Of a DNA stretch of 64,000 nt, positions 42,961 to 54,038 are shown one piece after another. The DNA comes from Paralithodes platypus. Its lineage: Eukaryota; Arthropoda; Malacostraca; Decapoda; Lithodidae. Location of the stretch: contig CM064492.1 of NCBI GenBank assembly GCA_032716605.1, positions 55,288,364 to 55,352,363 of the forward strand, in the 5' to 3' direction. The position numbers and the translations under genes are program-made. The notes under the pieces are model-generated. The model was not told where the DNA came from and made no database searches. It saw only the letters and a program-made list of their open reading frames with translations. Numbering within the stretch: the stretch's first letter is position 1; the number at the start of each line of letters is the position of its first letter.

Positions 42961-44844
42961 TGTTACGTATCTTGATCCTCAAGTGGTTAACTTGATGAAT
43001 CTAGATAGCACAGAGATATATATTAAGGTATCAGTCAGCTGAAGGCAAAACGAAAGTAAAATCTAATAAAATTATTTCCTGTTGTTACTTCCTTTCCTTT
43101 TGGATCTAAGGACTTGGTATCCTTTATTGACTGATACTCTTTAATTATGGAAAAATAATGAAACTAATTAAAGTCATGTAGTATTTATAAAGAATTATTA
43201 TTTAACCGAAACTTAGTAGGCTATGGTTATGAACCGAATAAGTTATATCTAAAGAAGGACTATTAATTATATATCAAGTCTTGAAAGATAAATATTAACC
43301 CGTGGAGCCCCGGCTAGTTTTGTAATGTTTGTTCACCAGAACCCGGCTGGTTTTCAAAAAATGGTTTTATTCCAGAAACAATAGCGAATGGGTTAGGAAT
43401 GAAGGAAAAACCACGAAAAACCGCTCAAAAAGCTTAAAGAATGGTCCTACAGAGCCCCCGAAAACGTATTTTACAAGAGTAAAAAATTGAAGGCAATTAC
43501 CCCAAAAAAACAGGTTATTGCACGCTCACGCGCACGCACGTGGACTTTGAGAGTTTTCAACCATCGGCACTGTTGCGTGGGATACGTACACAGTTCCCAT
43601 ACAAATCTGAGCCCTCTTGAGTGGCTACACCTGACGTTACGGTCGGCGCAATTAGGGTGACGCGTCAGATGCGTCTCTGGGGCTGTGCGTTACATACATC
43701 GCCGACGCGTCACACGCGTCGCTGGGGCTGTACGGGTTAAGGTAAGAATAATTCTGTCTTTTACCCTTTTTGAAATGAATAGATAGTTTCTTATATCATG
43801 TCCTTTTATTTATATTTAATGTAGTTATTATTCTTGGTTCTTGTCTTACGTTAATAGTATTATATTATTATTATCAGGAGTAATATCAAAGTCACATAAA
43901 AAGTTAGATATATATTTAATAATTAGATAAATGTATTTCTTAACCACGTAACATTGAGGTTTGATTATGAGTAAACTAAGTTACAGGATCGCTTCATAGA
44001 TTCGATTCAGGTCTCACTCAAATAATATGAAAAGCAAAAATAATATTTTGAAGCTAAAAGAATTTTCTTCAGCTTAGGAAATCACTAGAAGTAACATTAA
44101 AACAGCCATGTTAGTCTAAGGCGATATTACTAATATGAGACAATAGTATCACCGTTCTTGTTCTTACCAGCAATGTAAGCTTAATTAAAAGATAATGAAA
44201 GAACTCGTAAGTCTTAATATAAAACAATAGTATTACTTTTATCATAACCCAATTACTTAAAGAGTTGCTTTAGTCCACAAGTTAGTCAACTAAAATAGTT
44301 AAGTACATAATAGTAGTGTCAACGTTAATTTCCAATCACATAACTCACTAACCAACATAACGTAAGTGTTTAGACCGAACACACTTAACATACACTTATA
44401 TAATCTGACTGACAGTCACAATCCCATTATAATACTTCACCCCGTCTTCCTCCAGCTGCAAGTTCACCTTCCCAACTCCAAATGAGACTGATTTGAATGC
44501 CCACTACTCGGGTCTTATATACTATGCAATGATGGTGTAGGAACGAATCAGGAGGCGGGGGATGGTGCGCGCCCCAATCACAGCTCCTCTAGTTGCGTAA
44601 CAGGTGCGTGGTCCAATGGCGTTGATTGGCATCGATCATCGTCATAGCGTCGGGTCATCGAAGTAGTTTGCAGGGTCCCCATATGACCCACGCAGGTGTG
44701 AAGGCTTGTTTGCTGGTATGCAGACGAGCTGGTTTCTCACTCGCTGGTTCGCTCGCTGGTCTGCTTCACCGCCTGGGTAATTCGGCACTCCTTCAACTCT
44801 TAATTCTAACTCTTAAATATACATACAGGGCTCCGTATGTCAGA
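42961..44844 (-). repeat. 5' LTR of the Gmr1-like element (carries a TTAA insertion)
   Basis: 1,884 bp, equal to the 1,443-bp partner plus a 442-bp insertion at 43299-43740 within 1 bp. It has the same termini as the 3' LTR. Confidence 0.92.
43295..43740. mobile_element. 442-bp TTAA element in the LTR, with an empty site in the partner LTR
   Basis: TTAA at 43295-43298 and 43737-43740 flank CCCGTGGAGCCCCGGC and, inverted, CCCGTACAGCCCCAGC, imperfect 16-bp inverted ends. The partner LTR has a single TTAA at 32947-32950 in otherwise continuous sequence. The TTAA target duplication is therefore directly visible, and the insertion postdates the retrotransposon. It encodes no transposase. Subterminal GACGCGTCA-type palindromes occur at the right end. 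Confidence 0.93.
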
Positions 44845-44849
44845 ATATA

Positions 44850-45005
44850 TGTATAATTGTTTCCTCGACCTAAATTATATAACTTTGTATAATTATACTG
44901 TATATATGTTTTTTTTGTTTAAGTTATATCCCTCTCTAATAATATATCTTTTATCTTCATAGCTTTCTGTTTTACCCTTGATTCGTCGACCTAGATTATG
45001 TCACG

Positions 45006-45044
<39 letters not shown>

Positions 45045-45150
45045 TTGTTCTAGGTTATATCCCTTTCTAACATATCTTTCATCTCTTTCTAGTTTTTTTC
45101 TTGTCCTGGTTTCCTCGGTGTAGATGATATTTATATACAGTATATGTTAC

Positions 45151-45196
<46 letters not shown>

Positions 45197-45200
45197 TTAA
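44850..45200. repeat. ~130-bp tandem repeat with (TA)n; right side of the Gmr1-like insertion
   Basis: Two to three units with GGTTATATCCCT, TAACATATCTTTCATC, CCTCGACCTAGATTATGT and (TA)n runs at about 45009 and 45152. It matches 32438-32612. Confidence 0.7.
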
Positions 45201-45244
45201 TTGATGTGTGTACAGGAAATCGTAGTCTTATAATGAAGGTGAAG

Positions 45245-45659
45245 ATCAGAGACAGCGTAAACAACAATATCTTTATTATTTTCTAAGAATGCAAGCTTTC
45301 GGCAACTGCTACTGCCATGATCACGCCACACCTCGGAGCTTTCCCAGTGTATACCACCTCCTCTACGTAGGGTACGTAGTACCCGCCTTGCAACACAATC
45401 CCACCCCTACACTGTGCGACTTTCCAACCCAAGGGTGAAACGCTATTCTCAAACTTTCTTCTATTCAACTGCTGAGCTCTGGAAGTCTCGCAGAATCAGT
45501 CTTTCCCTCTTCCTATTACTTAAATTGCTTCAAACTCCGTGTGTCCAGGCATTTTAGCTTGAACGTCCCTTGATTTCGGCCCTGTCACTCTTTGAAATCT
45601 GGGGGAGGCACTCGCTGCAGGCAGTTATTCCTTTTGTCTCACTCATTCACGCAGAAAAT

Positions 45660-45670
<11 letters not shown>
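45245..45670 (+). pseudogene. Jockey-like LINE 3' end, decayed
   Basis: The first part corresponds to the RT C-terminus with stops. The second part is the conserved 3' UTR, GTGTCCAGGCATTTTAGCTT ... GGCCCTGTCACTCTTTGAAA, also seen at 58400-58560 and 59832-59995. Confidence 0.6.

Positions 45671-45737
<67 letters not shown>
45667..45737. repeat. (CT)n(AT)n compound microsatellite
   Basis: About 28 bp of CT directly followed by about 43 bp of TA, at the tail of the LINE fragment. Confidence 0.92.
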
Positions 45738-45742
<5 letters not shown>

Positions 45743-45985
45743 CCCGTTATAACATATCTTTATATATATTTTAGTTGTATATTTTTCTTATTATTATACT
45801 ATTTTAACACGTTATTTCCTCTTGTCTGTTACTTTATTTGTTTTCTTTGCCTATTATTATCTTCCCATAATAGTTTGCAGATATTTCCTAAGTGGCAATG
45901 AATCCTACTATAGTGTTGTTCTTGCCTTAGTATGCCGATAATAGTGGCTTACATTTTGTTCGCAGATAATTAGCGTGCCTTGTAA

Positions 45986-46160
45986 TTTTGGAGGAATCGC
46001 CCTTCGGCTGGGACATTTTGCTACCGAAAAATGTACACATTTATCTCGAGGAGGGGTCTTGAGGATATTTCTCTTTAGCTTGGTGCAGGTCTCGGGAGGA
46101 AACTAAAATAATAATAATGATATTAATAAGTAAAAAACTAACAAATAAAGGCTACCCCCT
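45986..46160. mobile_element. P2-family MITE, inverted and partial
   Basis: It has the inverted block CCTTCGGCTGGGACATTTTG and GAAAAATGTACACATTTAT, then CTCGGGAGGAAACTAA, ending GGCTACCCCCTTAG. Confidence 0.5.
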
Positions 46161-46195
46161 TAGTATATATGTTTTTGATCCATCGTTTTTCATCC

Positions 46196-46400
46196 CCCCC
46201 CCCCCCCCCCCCCCCCCCCCAACACCTCACACACTACCTCACCGCCTGGAGGTGCCACTGCTGGAATTATTCATGTGTTTTGCCTCTCTCTCTCTCTCTA
46301 GCTCTCTCTCTCTCTCTAGCTCTCTCTCTCTCGCTCTCCCTGTCTATCTCTCTCGCTCTGTCTCTCTCTCTCTGTCTCTCTATGTCTCTCTGTCTCTCTC
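46196..46400. repeat. Poly-C run and (CT)n-derived sequence
   Basis: A C-run of about 24 at 46197-46220, then CTCTCTAGCTCTCTC variants at 46286-46402. The frames here are compositional. Confidence 0.85.
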
Positions 46401-46574
46401 TCTTGTTTGAGTATACTTTATCATACTTTACTTTAGCTTTCTTTATCATAGGACCATATTATAGGACCATGTTTAATGCCAAATTTGCATCATTAAACAG
46501 TACAATATCATCCTTAATTGGACCAAAGATACAGTTTAAATACATTTTAGAGGACATGCATATTAATTACAAAC

Positions 46575-47648
46575 TATAGGGTGTTTTAAAACATCACTGC
46601 CAGAGTATGACGACCACATTGATAAAAATATATAATACACATATTTCTATTCTATTTTTACCAAAAATATATTGTAACGGAGATAAATGGTTATTTAGAA
46701 ATGTAGCAAAACAGGGTTCTGAGCTCAGCACAAAACATATGATAAATAATATGAATGATTACCAAGTAAAACAGGTAAAGAGGAGATAATCTAATGACCT
46801 AATCACATATGAATAATTACAAAATCAAACTAACATAAAATTGGTAATGATATTTTGCAATTAGAAGAAAACTGCTAAGTATTATAATTCAAGTAGCGTA
46901 AAAAGATATGCACCATTTGTAACGATGACCAATAGGTAAAATAATTAATCTCAAGTCTGGGTCAGGTATCCGAACACTGACTGCTATAGGTAATTTAATC
47001 GTTCGTGAAACTGTTTGAATGGGAACAAAATTGTTCCTGCGCAATTTACTGTTTCAATACAAATACCTCATTACGGTACTATTATCACAGAGTACTAACG
47101 AAATATGTCTATCAGTTTTATGGTTGAAGTTTGACGATTTTACGTAGCTGTAGACATACAAGTATACGGTGTTCACTAATGAATATTTAAAATCATCTAA
47201 TGGTACCCAAAACAAACAAATTAAGTCACTTGGACTTCACGAGTATAAAATAACAAAGGCAGAGACACACCTAAATAACGACAATCCATATTTATGTGAT
47301 ATTATAAGGTAAATAAAATCACTATGACAGAAGAAGATAGCACAATGGCCGAGCAGATGATTAAACACATGAGAAGATTCGTTATGACTCCAAAGCTTCG
47401 AAGAAAAACTCGAACTGGGATGGGAGGCAAGAGGTAGGCTATTTGGGGGGGGGGGGGGGGGAGATGGGGGACACTAGCCCGTGTTCGGATTATAGCTCAT
47501 ACCTGGGTGTCACTAATTATTTTACTCTATGCGGTTTAAATCATTAATGGTATATTATTTTGCATTTTGTCCTTAGATAATCTTCTTCGTTATTGTATTT
47601 ACTAATTAGCAGATGAGGTCTGGCAGTGTTGTTTTAAAACACCCTGTA
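46575..47648. mobile_element. 1.07-kb Tc1/mariner-type element, non-autonomous
   Basis: TA at 46575-46576 and 47647-47648 bounds inverted ends AGGGTGTTTTAAAACATCAC and, inverted, AGGGTGTTTTAAAACAACAC, extending to CTGCCAGA (about 28 bp, few mismatches). The interior is AT-rich with a G-run of about 19 at 47444-47462. It has no frame longer than 60 codons and no recognisable DDD/E transposase. Confidence 0.8.
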
Positions 47649-47654
47649 TATCTG

Positions 47655-47830
47655 TCAGGAGCTATGGCATAGCGAGTAGAACGTCGGCTGCTGATCAAAA
47701 GGCCGGCGGATCGAGCCCGCACTGTCAAAATGTTATTGGTAGATTTCAAGCCTGGGCAACTTGACTAACCGATTCGTGACAACGCCTAATTACGGTGTCT
47801 GGAGAAAGAAAAAGAAAAATCATATTTCAT
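47655..47830 (+). repeat. tRNA-derived SINE
   Basis: The tRNA-like head has GCTATGGCATAGCGAGTAGA (A box) and GGCGGATCGAGCCCGC (B box), without a pairing acceptor stem. An unrelated body follows and it ends near AAAGAAAAAGAAAAATC. Confidence 0.6.
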
Positions 47831-47860
47831 CTCCTGGTGTGTGTGTGTATAATTATACTT

Positions 47861-47867
<7 letters not shown>

Positions 47868-47914
<47 letters not shown>
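47868..47914. repeat. (TA)n microsatellite
   Basis: A TA run of about 46 bp with one AA step. Confidence 0.92.
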
Positions 47915-47918
<4 letters not shown>

Positions 47919-47948
47919 AGAAAGTCACAGCAACACGTGAACTTATAA

Positions 47949-48126
47949 TATGCTAAATATCCACAGGGAAGGAAGGAAAATAAACACTGAGTCCTAAGCT
48001 CTTTCGTGTATTACATCTTCAGGGGACAGAGGACAGACTGTCCTCTGTCCCCTGAAGATGTAATACACGAAAGCGCTTGGGACTCCATGCTTATGTTCCT
48101 TCCTTCCCTGTGGATATTTAGCATAT
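47949..48126. repeat. 178-bp palindrome, possible Penelope-like remnant
   Basis: Two arms of about 88 bp are near-perfect inverted copies around A48037 (centre GGACAGACTGTCC). Both arms contain CCCTGAAGATGTAATACACG followed by AAAG, and CCTTCCTTCCCTGTGGATAT. The arms differ by about 10 substitutions and one indel, so the palindrome is not an assembly copy. The CTGAAGA...CGAAA pattern is discussed in the findings. Confidence 0.8.
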
Positions 48127-48769
48127 ATATATATATTATCCTATATAGTTTGTGTTTCTGTTTTCCTGTTTTGTTTTTTTCTTTTTTTGTATACGTATTT
48201 GAGAGACCTTGGGAGAAGATTGAAGTGGGTGTGAGACCCGGAGAAGGAGAGAGGAGGAGGAATATAAAACACGCTGGAAATAATGAAAACTCAAAAAACA
48301 AAAAGTCATGAGAGACTGGCAGGTTGACGTGAAAAAATAGAGGTTGAAAGAATTGTGAAATGTAATGAAGGCCTTGATTAGAATATGGAAATAGATATGT
48401 CAAATCTTCTTTTCAATTTAACAATATTAAGTGATCATTTTGTGTTTTGCCTTTCAGAAGTTAAATCACTTCCATTCTATCAATTAACGGTCTGCAAGTA
48501 ATGGTCGTTCTTCTGTAAATCATATATGAATGGGTATAGGGTGGGACTTTATTTTGTATTTGTATTTTTTTTATTTGTTGGTTAGGTAAAACAAATGTTG
48601 GTCTGTTTAATATATATTAATCAGATTTTCTTAAAAAAATATATGCATTGTTAACTAAACACCTTCTATAATTCTCTCAACTTTCTCATATATATGCAGT
48701 TACGTTAGAGCAATTTATTCCATATTTCTGTTTTCGTTTAAACCTTATTTTCAGTTATTTCCCTCTTAA
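48127..48769. other. Unassigned AT-rich sequence
   Basis: No gene or repeat family is recognised. Open frames on both strands near 48011-48403 start within the palindrome and have no coding character. Confidence 0.3.
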
Positions 48770-48896
48770 TAAGGGGAGGTGGGTCGTTTTTCTGGCCACC
48801 CTTCTTCTTCATGTTTAGCCCCATTAGTTTTCAGATTTTAGATGTATTTTGTTTGTTTTAAAGTTTGATGGAGGTTTAGGGAGGAAACTAAAACAA
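48770..48896. mobile_element. P2-family MITE, inverted and partial
   Basis: AATAAGGGGAGGTGGGTCG, TTTAGCCCCATTAGTTTTCA and GGTTTAGGGAGGAAACTAAA match the 55535 copy, with the middle deleted. Confidence 0.6.
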
Positions 48897-48897
48897 T

Positions 48898-48898
48898 G

Positions 48899-48958
<60 letters not shown>

Positions 48959-48995
48959 TATATACATATAATATATATAATATATATAATGACAA
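48898..48995. repeat. (TA)n microsatellite
   Basis: TA runs broken by AATA and CATA steps. Confidence 0.9.
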
Positions 48996-49179
48996 AATTT
49001 ACCAAAAAGTAAATCCTTCCCCCTTAAACAAAGTATCTTTATATCCTTTATAATTTGGTTGTATTCAGACACTTCCTTGTGTTTTTAGTCTCCCCTTCTC
49101 TCTCAACCCTTCTTCTCGAGGATTGTCTCACCCTTAGCTTCTTAATCCTCCTCTTCTACGTTTCTCTTTCTCTCTCTCT

Positions 49180-49625
49180 CTGGAGCATGCTGTTCAATTC
49201 TGGCCTCCAACACTCAGGAAAGATATAGAGCGACTGAAAAGAGTACAAGCTAGGGCTACAAAGCTTAGTCCATCGCTTAGAATGAATTAGCTATGAGGAC
49301 CGGTTGAGAGCTCTTGATCTCTTCCCGTTGGAGACATGCAGACTACGAGGTCAGCTCATTGAAGTTTCTATAATACTTAATGAGTTTGACGTGCATTATA
49401 GCAAAATGTTTAGCCTCAATATGAATAAAACAAGCACCCATGGCTGGAATTTAGGATTGAAAAGGTTCAGCACTAGTATCTGTGGAAAGATTTTCACATA
49501 TAAAATCTGTTCTACCTGGAACAAACTTCCCTCCGAAGTTGTAAATAGTTCTTCAGTAGAGTAGTTCAAGAAGAGAGTAGATATTATTTACTTTCCTTCC
49601 ATTTCGAGTATCACCTCGGAATGAA
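49180..49625 (+). pseudogene. CR1-like LINE, RT C-terminal fragment
   Basis: The plus frame reads an RT tail: EHAVQFWPPTLRKDIERLKR, VQARATKLSPSLR, a stop, then LRALDLFPLETCRLRGQLIE, TWNKLPSEVVNSSSVE, a stop, and FKKRVD. It is related to the fragment at 12856-13545. At least two in-frame stops and no catalytic core. Confidence 0.8.
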
Positions 49626-50029
49626 CCGCAAGGTCTCTGAGATATTAACTATTCCTTATAGCTCCTTGTAACTCTCTCACCGTCATATCCCCTCTTGTTT
49701 CCAGATATATACTCCCCAGGGTGGTCCAGGGTACAACTCTATAGGATCCAGGGGGAACGGTCCGATCTTCTACCTGCACTGCCTCGCTCTCTCTATCTCT
49801 ATCAGGTAAGACATATCCACATATCCAAACCAAAAAATCTCTTCTGAGAGGAAATAGAAACTTTAGAAACGTTGGACATGAAGGAAGCTATCATTCTCTC
49901 TTACCTTTTTGGTTAGAGATTTTTGTAGAATATCATTCTTTGTTTACCTATTCGCTTCTATTGTAAGGTATGTGTAGTCAGTGTGTATATAATTATATAT
50001 ACTGTATACCGGGTATATATATTTTGTTA
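49626..50029. other. Unassigned sequence
   Basis: No feature is recognised. Confidence 0.3.
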
Positions 50030-50121
50030 TATGTGAGTGAAGGAGAAAAAAAATGCAGAACTGCCTGTAGCGAGTGCCTCCCCCATAGTTAAAAGTGTGA
50101 CAGGGCCAAAATCAAGGGACG

Positions 50122-50130
<9 letters not shown>
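50030..50130 (-). repeat. Jockey-like LINE 3'-UTR fragment
   Basis: On the minus strand it carries GGCCCTGTCACACTTTTAAC and CTCGCTACAGGCAGTTCTGC, the family's conserved 3' end. Confidence 0.5.
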
Positions 50131-50154
<24 letters not shown>

Positions 50155-51989
50155 TGTGACGTACGTCAACTCACCAGCGACCACGAGGGGGTAGCATGGC
50201 TTCCCATCCTCTTCTCCCCTCTCCCCTCTCCCCAGGCAGTGTTATGGGCTATAAGTTATTGATTAAGTTCTAGTTTCTTCCTAGTGCATCATAGTGTCAC
50301 AGGTAGTCCAGAAATACTCTTTATTTTCACCTGTGACAACGGGAAGTATTTTATATCGTTAGTAGAATGTAAGATGCATTGTGGATGGAGAGAGAATAGC
50401 TCGAGCGTGGTGGTAATATGTGCGTGCGTAGGTATGTGTTGCCTCCCTCACTCGAGGTGTTTTCCCGCTCGCGCGCTTTCCTGCGCCCTTGATTGGCTGG
50501 TGGATCCTGGCGCCTTCTGCAGCTCTGCGGCCTGGTGACGTTGTCGTCTGTGATTGGCGGCCGCCGTCCTGGGACGGTGGTGCGGGCTCCTGTCCTTGTG
50601 TCTCCCTCAGACTCTCAGAGCTCCTCTTAGTGCTGTATCGCTAACATCCCTTTGCAATCTATCAGCCCACCTCACCCCCCTATTGCGAACTTTCTCTACC
50701 ACTGCTTACCTTCTTCTCTCTGTATATCCTACTATTAATTAACTGCCCTTCCCCTTGACTTTGATTTCATATATCCGTCACTGTATTATACAGCGAGCTC
50801 TCAGAGATATTATATGTACTAAGTTAGGCATTTTGGATCAGAGGGTTATCCATTTTGGCTTGGGGAGGTTTGACATACTCATTGTGTTGCCCCAACCTTA
50901 TTTTCTTGGGCGTCTGCCAGGTTAGTCGATGCTAGACTGGGGAGAGGCTATCAGGTTGTTGCAGTTTCCTATGAGCATAGACTTCGTTGAGCCTATGCAA
51001 CTGTACCGGATACCTGCGGAGGCCTAGGTCATTTTCTTGTCTGTGTACCTTAGAGCCTAGTACTGTGTTGGCGTGAGGGCGTTTGCCTAGTCCACCCAGC
51101 ACTGTGCTAGCTCGTTAGCTTTTGACTTAGGAGGGTCGCCAGGAGAGAACCAGGTACACGAGACCTGGATCTCTCAAGAGAGCACCCCGTCATTTAATGT
51201 AACTAGGCGCACAGACTTGAGAACGACACTAGGCTACCGAGCAGGTGGCTCGGCCCAGGTAGCCTAGCCTACGACTCCCTTGCTAGACTTCGTCCACCTG
51301 GCAGACCCCCGATTAGGGTTTATAATCTCATTGTGTATATGGGTGAAGCATTATTGTTCCTTATGTTTATAGTAAGTCGTGATTGTTGCTGAGAGACCCA
51401 ACCAGAGCAGGCTCGTGCTTGGTGGGAGAAAGCACATCTTTTTGTGGTTAGAGTTTAGACTGCCGACTGTTTTATAATTATACCTGTGCCAGATAACACC
51501 GTATGTTCCTACACTATATATGTTCCCACAGTAATAATACACAGTTCAGAATCCGATACGTACTTCTTAGTTGCATCTGACTTTTGCTGAAGATTCTGGC
51601 ATGATGCTTTAGGACTTTCTTTGTTTCACTTTCTTTCAGACAGGAGTGACAGTTTACTGATTATTTAACGTAACGTTAATTATCCTTCTTCTAGTTTGCT
51701 ATTAAATCGTTGCTGCGATTTAATTACGCTATCTATCTTTTTCCTTGTATACTTTAATAAAGTAATCGTATGTTGTATGAGTATAGGCTGCATCAGTGAT
51801 CATCAGCCTATAGTGTGCACCTTTTACCGAGTCATAGGATACCTCGTTGTCCAGGCACGACTCAGGGCGGTATAGGTGTTTTGTTCTCCAGTGGTTAAGG
51901 CAGGGGTTGGAACTAGTGTTACCATTGTTGCATTTAGCTTTATCTAGTCCAATGATGAAGAGCCCTGTGTCTTGCAGAATCTGGATCGT

Positions 51990-51993
<4 letters not shown>
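50155..51993 (+). repeat. Probable solo LTR, 1.84 kb
   Basis: It begins TGTGACGTACGTCAACTC and ends CTGGATCGTAACA, giving TG...CA termini, and is bounded on both sides by (AT)n. The CGTAACA 3' end resembles that of the Gmr1-like LTR. A TTTAATAAAGT polyadenylation-like site at about 51756 supports plus orientation. The interior is mostly non-repetitive, without coding. With AT-repeat flanks the target duplication (ATAT) cannot be tested. Confidence 0.55.
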
Positions 51994-52046
<53 letters not shown>

Positions 52047-52060
52047 TATATATATAGAGA
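51994..52060. repeat. (TA)n microsatellite with (GA) edge
   Basis: About 60 bp of TA with one AAA step, then GAGAGAGAG. Confidence 0.92.
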
Positions 52061-52432
52061 GAGAGATGTGTGTGAGTACTACATCATTTATTATGAATGT
52101 AGTATCCACTTTTTATTGAATATAGTAATAGGAAATTTTTCTGTAGTCCTACACTCAAGGAGAGCAGTTTGGTGAACATTTGCGTCTATACATCTAACCG
52201 TGTAAACATTTACGAATAGTAACAGCGTGCCTATAGTTACACTGTTGCTCATTAATATAGCAATTATCCACTTCAGTCTAAAACAAAGGATTTATAAATT
52301 AAAAAGATCGAGTATTAATTTACCAAAGTAAATTACAAAGTAAATATGTCATAACGAACTGAAAGGATCAAGTATAATTATAATAATATTAGCCAGAAAG
52401 AAATTTATTTATGCCTCATTGCACTAAAAGGG

Positions 52433-52633
52433 TTATCCCTTTCCGTACCAGAGCCGTACTTTTCATTTAATGACTATTAAACGAGTTTATTGTTTCAGGA
52501 GGGCCTCCAACAATTAACAGGCTTCGAACTATCTTAACTAACCCTTTTTACTACCACCGATCCTTGTTAAGCTGCACAAAATCATTTAAATATTGCTAGA
52601 CTAAAATTAAAAAGACTTCGCAGATGGGGCTAA
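52433..52633. mobile_element. P1-family MITE (degenerate TTAA)
   Basis: TTAT at the left and CTAA at the right flank CCCTTTCCGTACCAGAGCCG and an inverted end CCCCATCTGCGAAGTC. The interior has GGCTTCGAACTATCTTAACT and CTGCACAAAATCATTTAAAT blocks. Confidence 0.65.
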
Positions 52634-52650
52634 GTGTAATGGTAATAATG

Positions 52651-52866
52651 TTAACCCCTTCTTAACCGGCGACGTATTTTCAATTCTATTCTAGCTATAT
52701 TTAGAGGATTTTGTGATGTTTAAGAAGGATCTGTGCTAGTCATAAGGGATAAGTGAGATAGTTTGAAGCCTGTTCATTGCTGGAGGCCATATTTTTGACT
52801 GACCTAATCGTCTAATAATAGCCAGAATAAAGTGTAAAATGACGTCGCCGGTACAGAAGGGGTCAA
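52651..52866. mobile_element. P1-family MITE
   Basis: TTAA (52651) and TCAA (52863) flank CCCCTTCTTAACCGGCGACG and, inverted, CCCCTTCTGTACCGGCGACG, a 20-bp inverted repeat with two mismatches. Confidence 0.8.
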
Positions 52867-54038
52867 GGATGCAGCTGGCCTTGCTTACCGTGAATATTAA
52901 CAATGGGTGCATGGATTTCTGGGCGAGGCTGTTGAGATTGTGCGAGTGGCTTGTTTGGCTTGGCTTGGCTTGCTGACCATTAGCAAATTGGATGGCCGTG
53001 CATAAAAGAAAACTTGAGATTATGTACACGGGTTGGGGGCGGTGTCATATGGGCGTTAGTTTCTGGCAACACTTTTCGGCAACGCTAGATGGTGGATTCT
53101 GAATTTTATAATAGTAATACTAATAATATATATCATAACAATTCTTAGGCCATTTATTAAGCGTAATTTTCTCTCTAGCCGTCGCTCTGAAACTCAATAG
53201 CGTTAGATATACTATCCAACAGTGAATATACTATATTTCTGAAAGAATATTACCCATCTCCTTGCTCAAGGGAGACAGTACCACCAGGGTTAGTGAAAAA
53301 CCTCCACGCCTGAGCGGGGCTTGAGCTCGATACATCTGGGTGGGAAGTCAAGTCGGACTTCACTAAATCACTGGTCTAATTTAAGCTGATTTTTCTATTG
53401 CCATAGGCTCCAGTTCTCCACATCAGCGGATTCAATACCATAAGTAGCAGAGTCATAAGTAATCTGACGTCGAGAATAATGAGGCGTCAGTCAAGCTACC
53501 GATGCCAATACCGAAGAGCACACTAAATTGCCGGAATAATTTTGTTTGAGTGAAAATGCCCCAAAAGAGCTAGTGTGACTCAGCTCAAGGAATAACAGTT
53601 GAGTAAAGGGAAGGACAAAAGTGGAAGTGACAAGGAGAGAAGAAAATGTTGAATAAGAATGCATAGGAAGAGCGGAGGAGAGAGGATGCACGAACGGGAG
53701 AGCTATGGAAGAAACGTAAATGTGATGATAGTGAAATTAGAGGCCAAAAAGGACAATCAACAGGTACTAAATAAAGATCGAAGCGAGCAGAAATATAAGA
53801 ACGAATAAGTATTCCTAAACGTGGTCAAAGTTTCATAAAAAATAAACCTGTGGCAAAAGTCTATCTACTCAGGCCCCATCTCCACGTTTCCCGTTTTTTT
53901 TTCTTCGATTTGGTGAACAGTACTGCAAAACAAAGGTAGGAACATAATATACAATAAAGTCAGCCAAATGAATAAAACTAAATTGATGCAAACAAATATT
54001 TTACCCAGTAATATGTAATCCATTTCCTGCGGTTCCTT
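52867..54038. other. Unassigned sequence
   Basis: No supported gene. A short tRNA-like stretch near 53290-53350 (minus strand) is too degraded to call. Confidence 0.3.

Larger units (their letters stand above)
32613..44844 (-). mobile_element. Gmr1-like Ty3/gypsy retrotransposon (INT upstream of RT), multiply interrupted
   Basis: A 12.2-kb minus-strand element. Its own order is: LTR (42961-44844), arginine-tRNA-like primer-binding site, gag (42873-40803), protease, integrase (about 40085-38764), RT and RNase H (38763-34386, interrupted), polypurine tract, LTR (32613-34055). Integrase upstream of RT is the reverse of the usual gypsy order and matches the Gmr1 branch known from marine animals. 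Gag and protease share one frame separated by a TAG. Integrase and RT share one frame separated by a TGA. Several stops and 1-nt frameshifts make it inactive, but the LTRs are about 98% alike by eye. The flanks are (TA)n, so the target duplication (ATAT) is uninformative. Confidence 0.88.

Noticed and set aside
48011..48403. 130-codon minus-strand frame
   Set aside because: It starts within a palindrome and crosses unrelated sequence, with no coding character.
50284..50742. Two 60-84-codon frames
   Set aside because: They lie inside the probable solo LTR and have no family resemblance.
53290..53350. tRNA-like stretch on the minus strand
   Set aside because: Only a vague B-box resemblance; no cloverleaf could be drawn.
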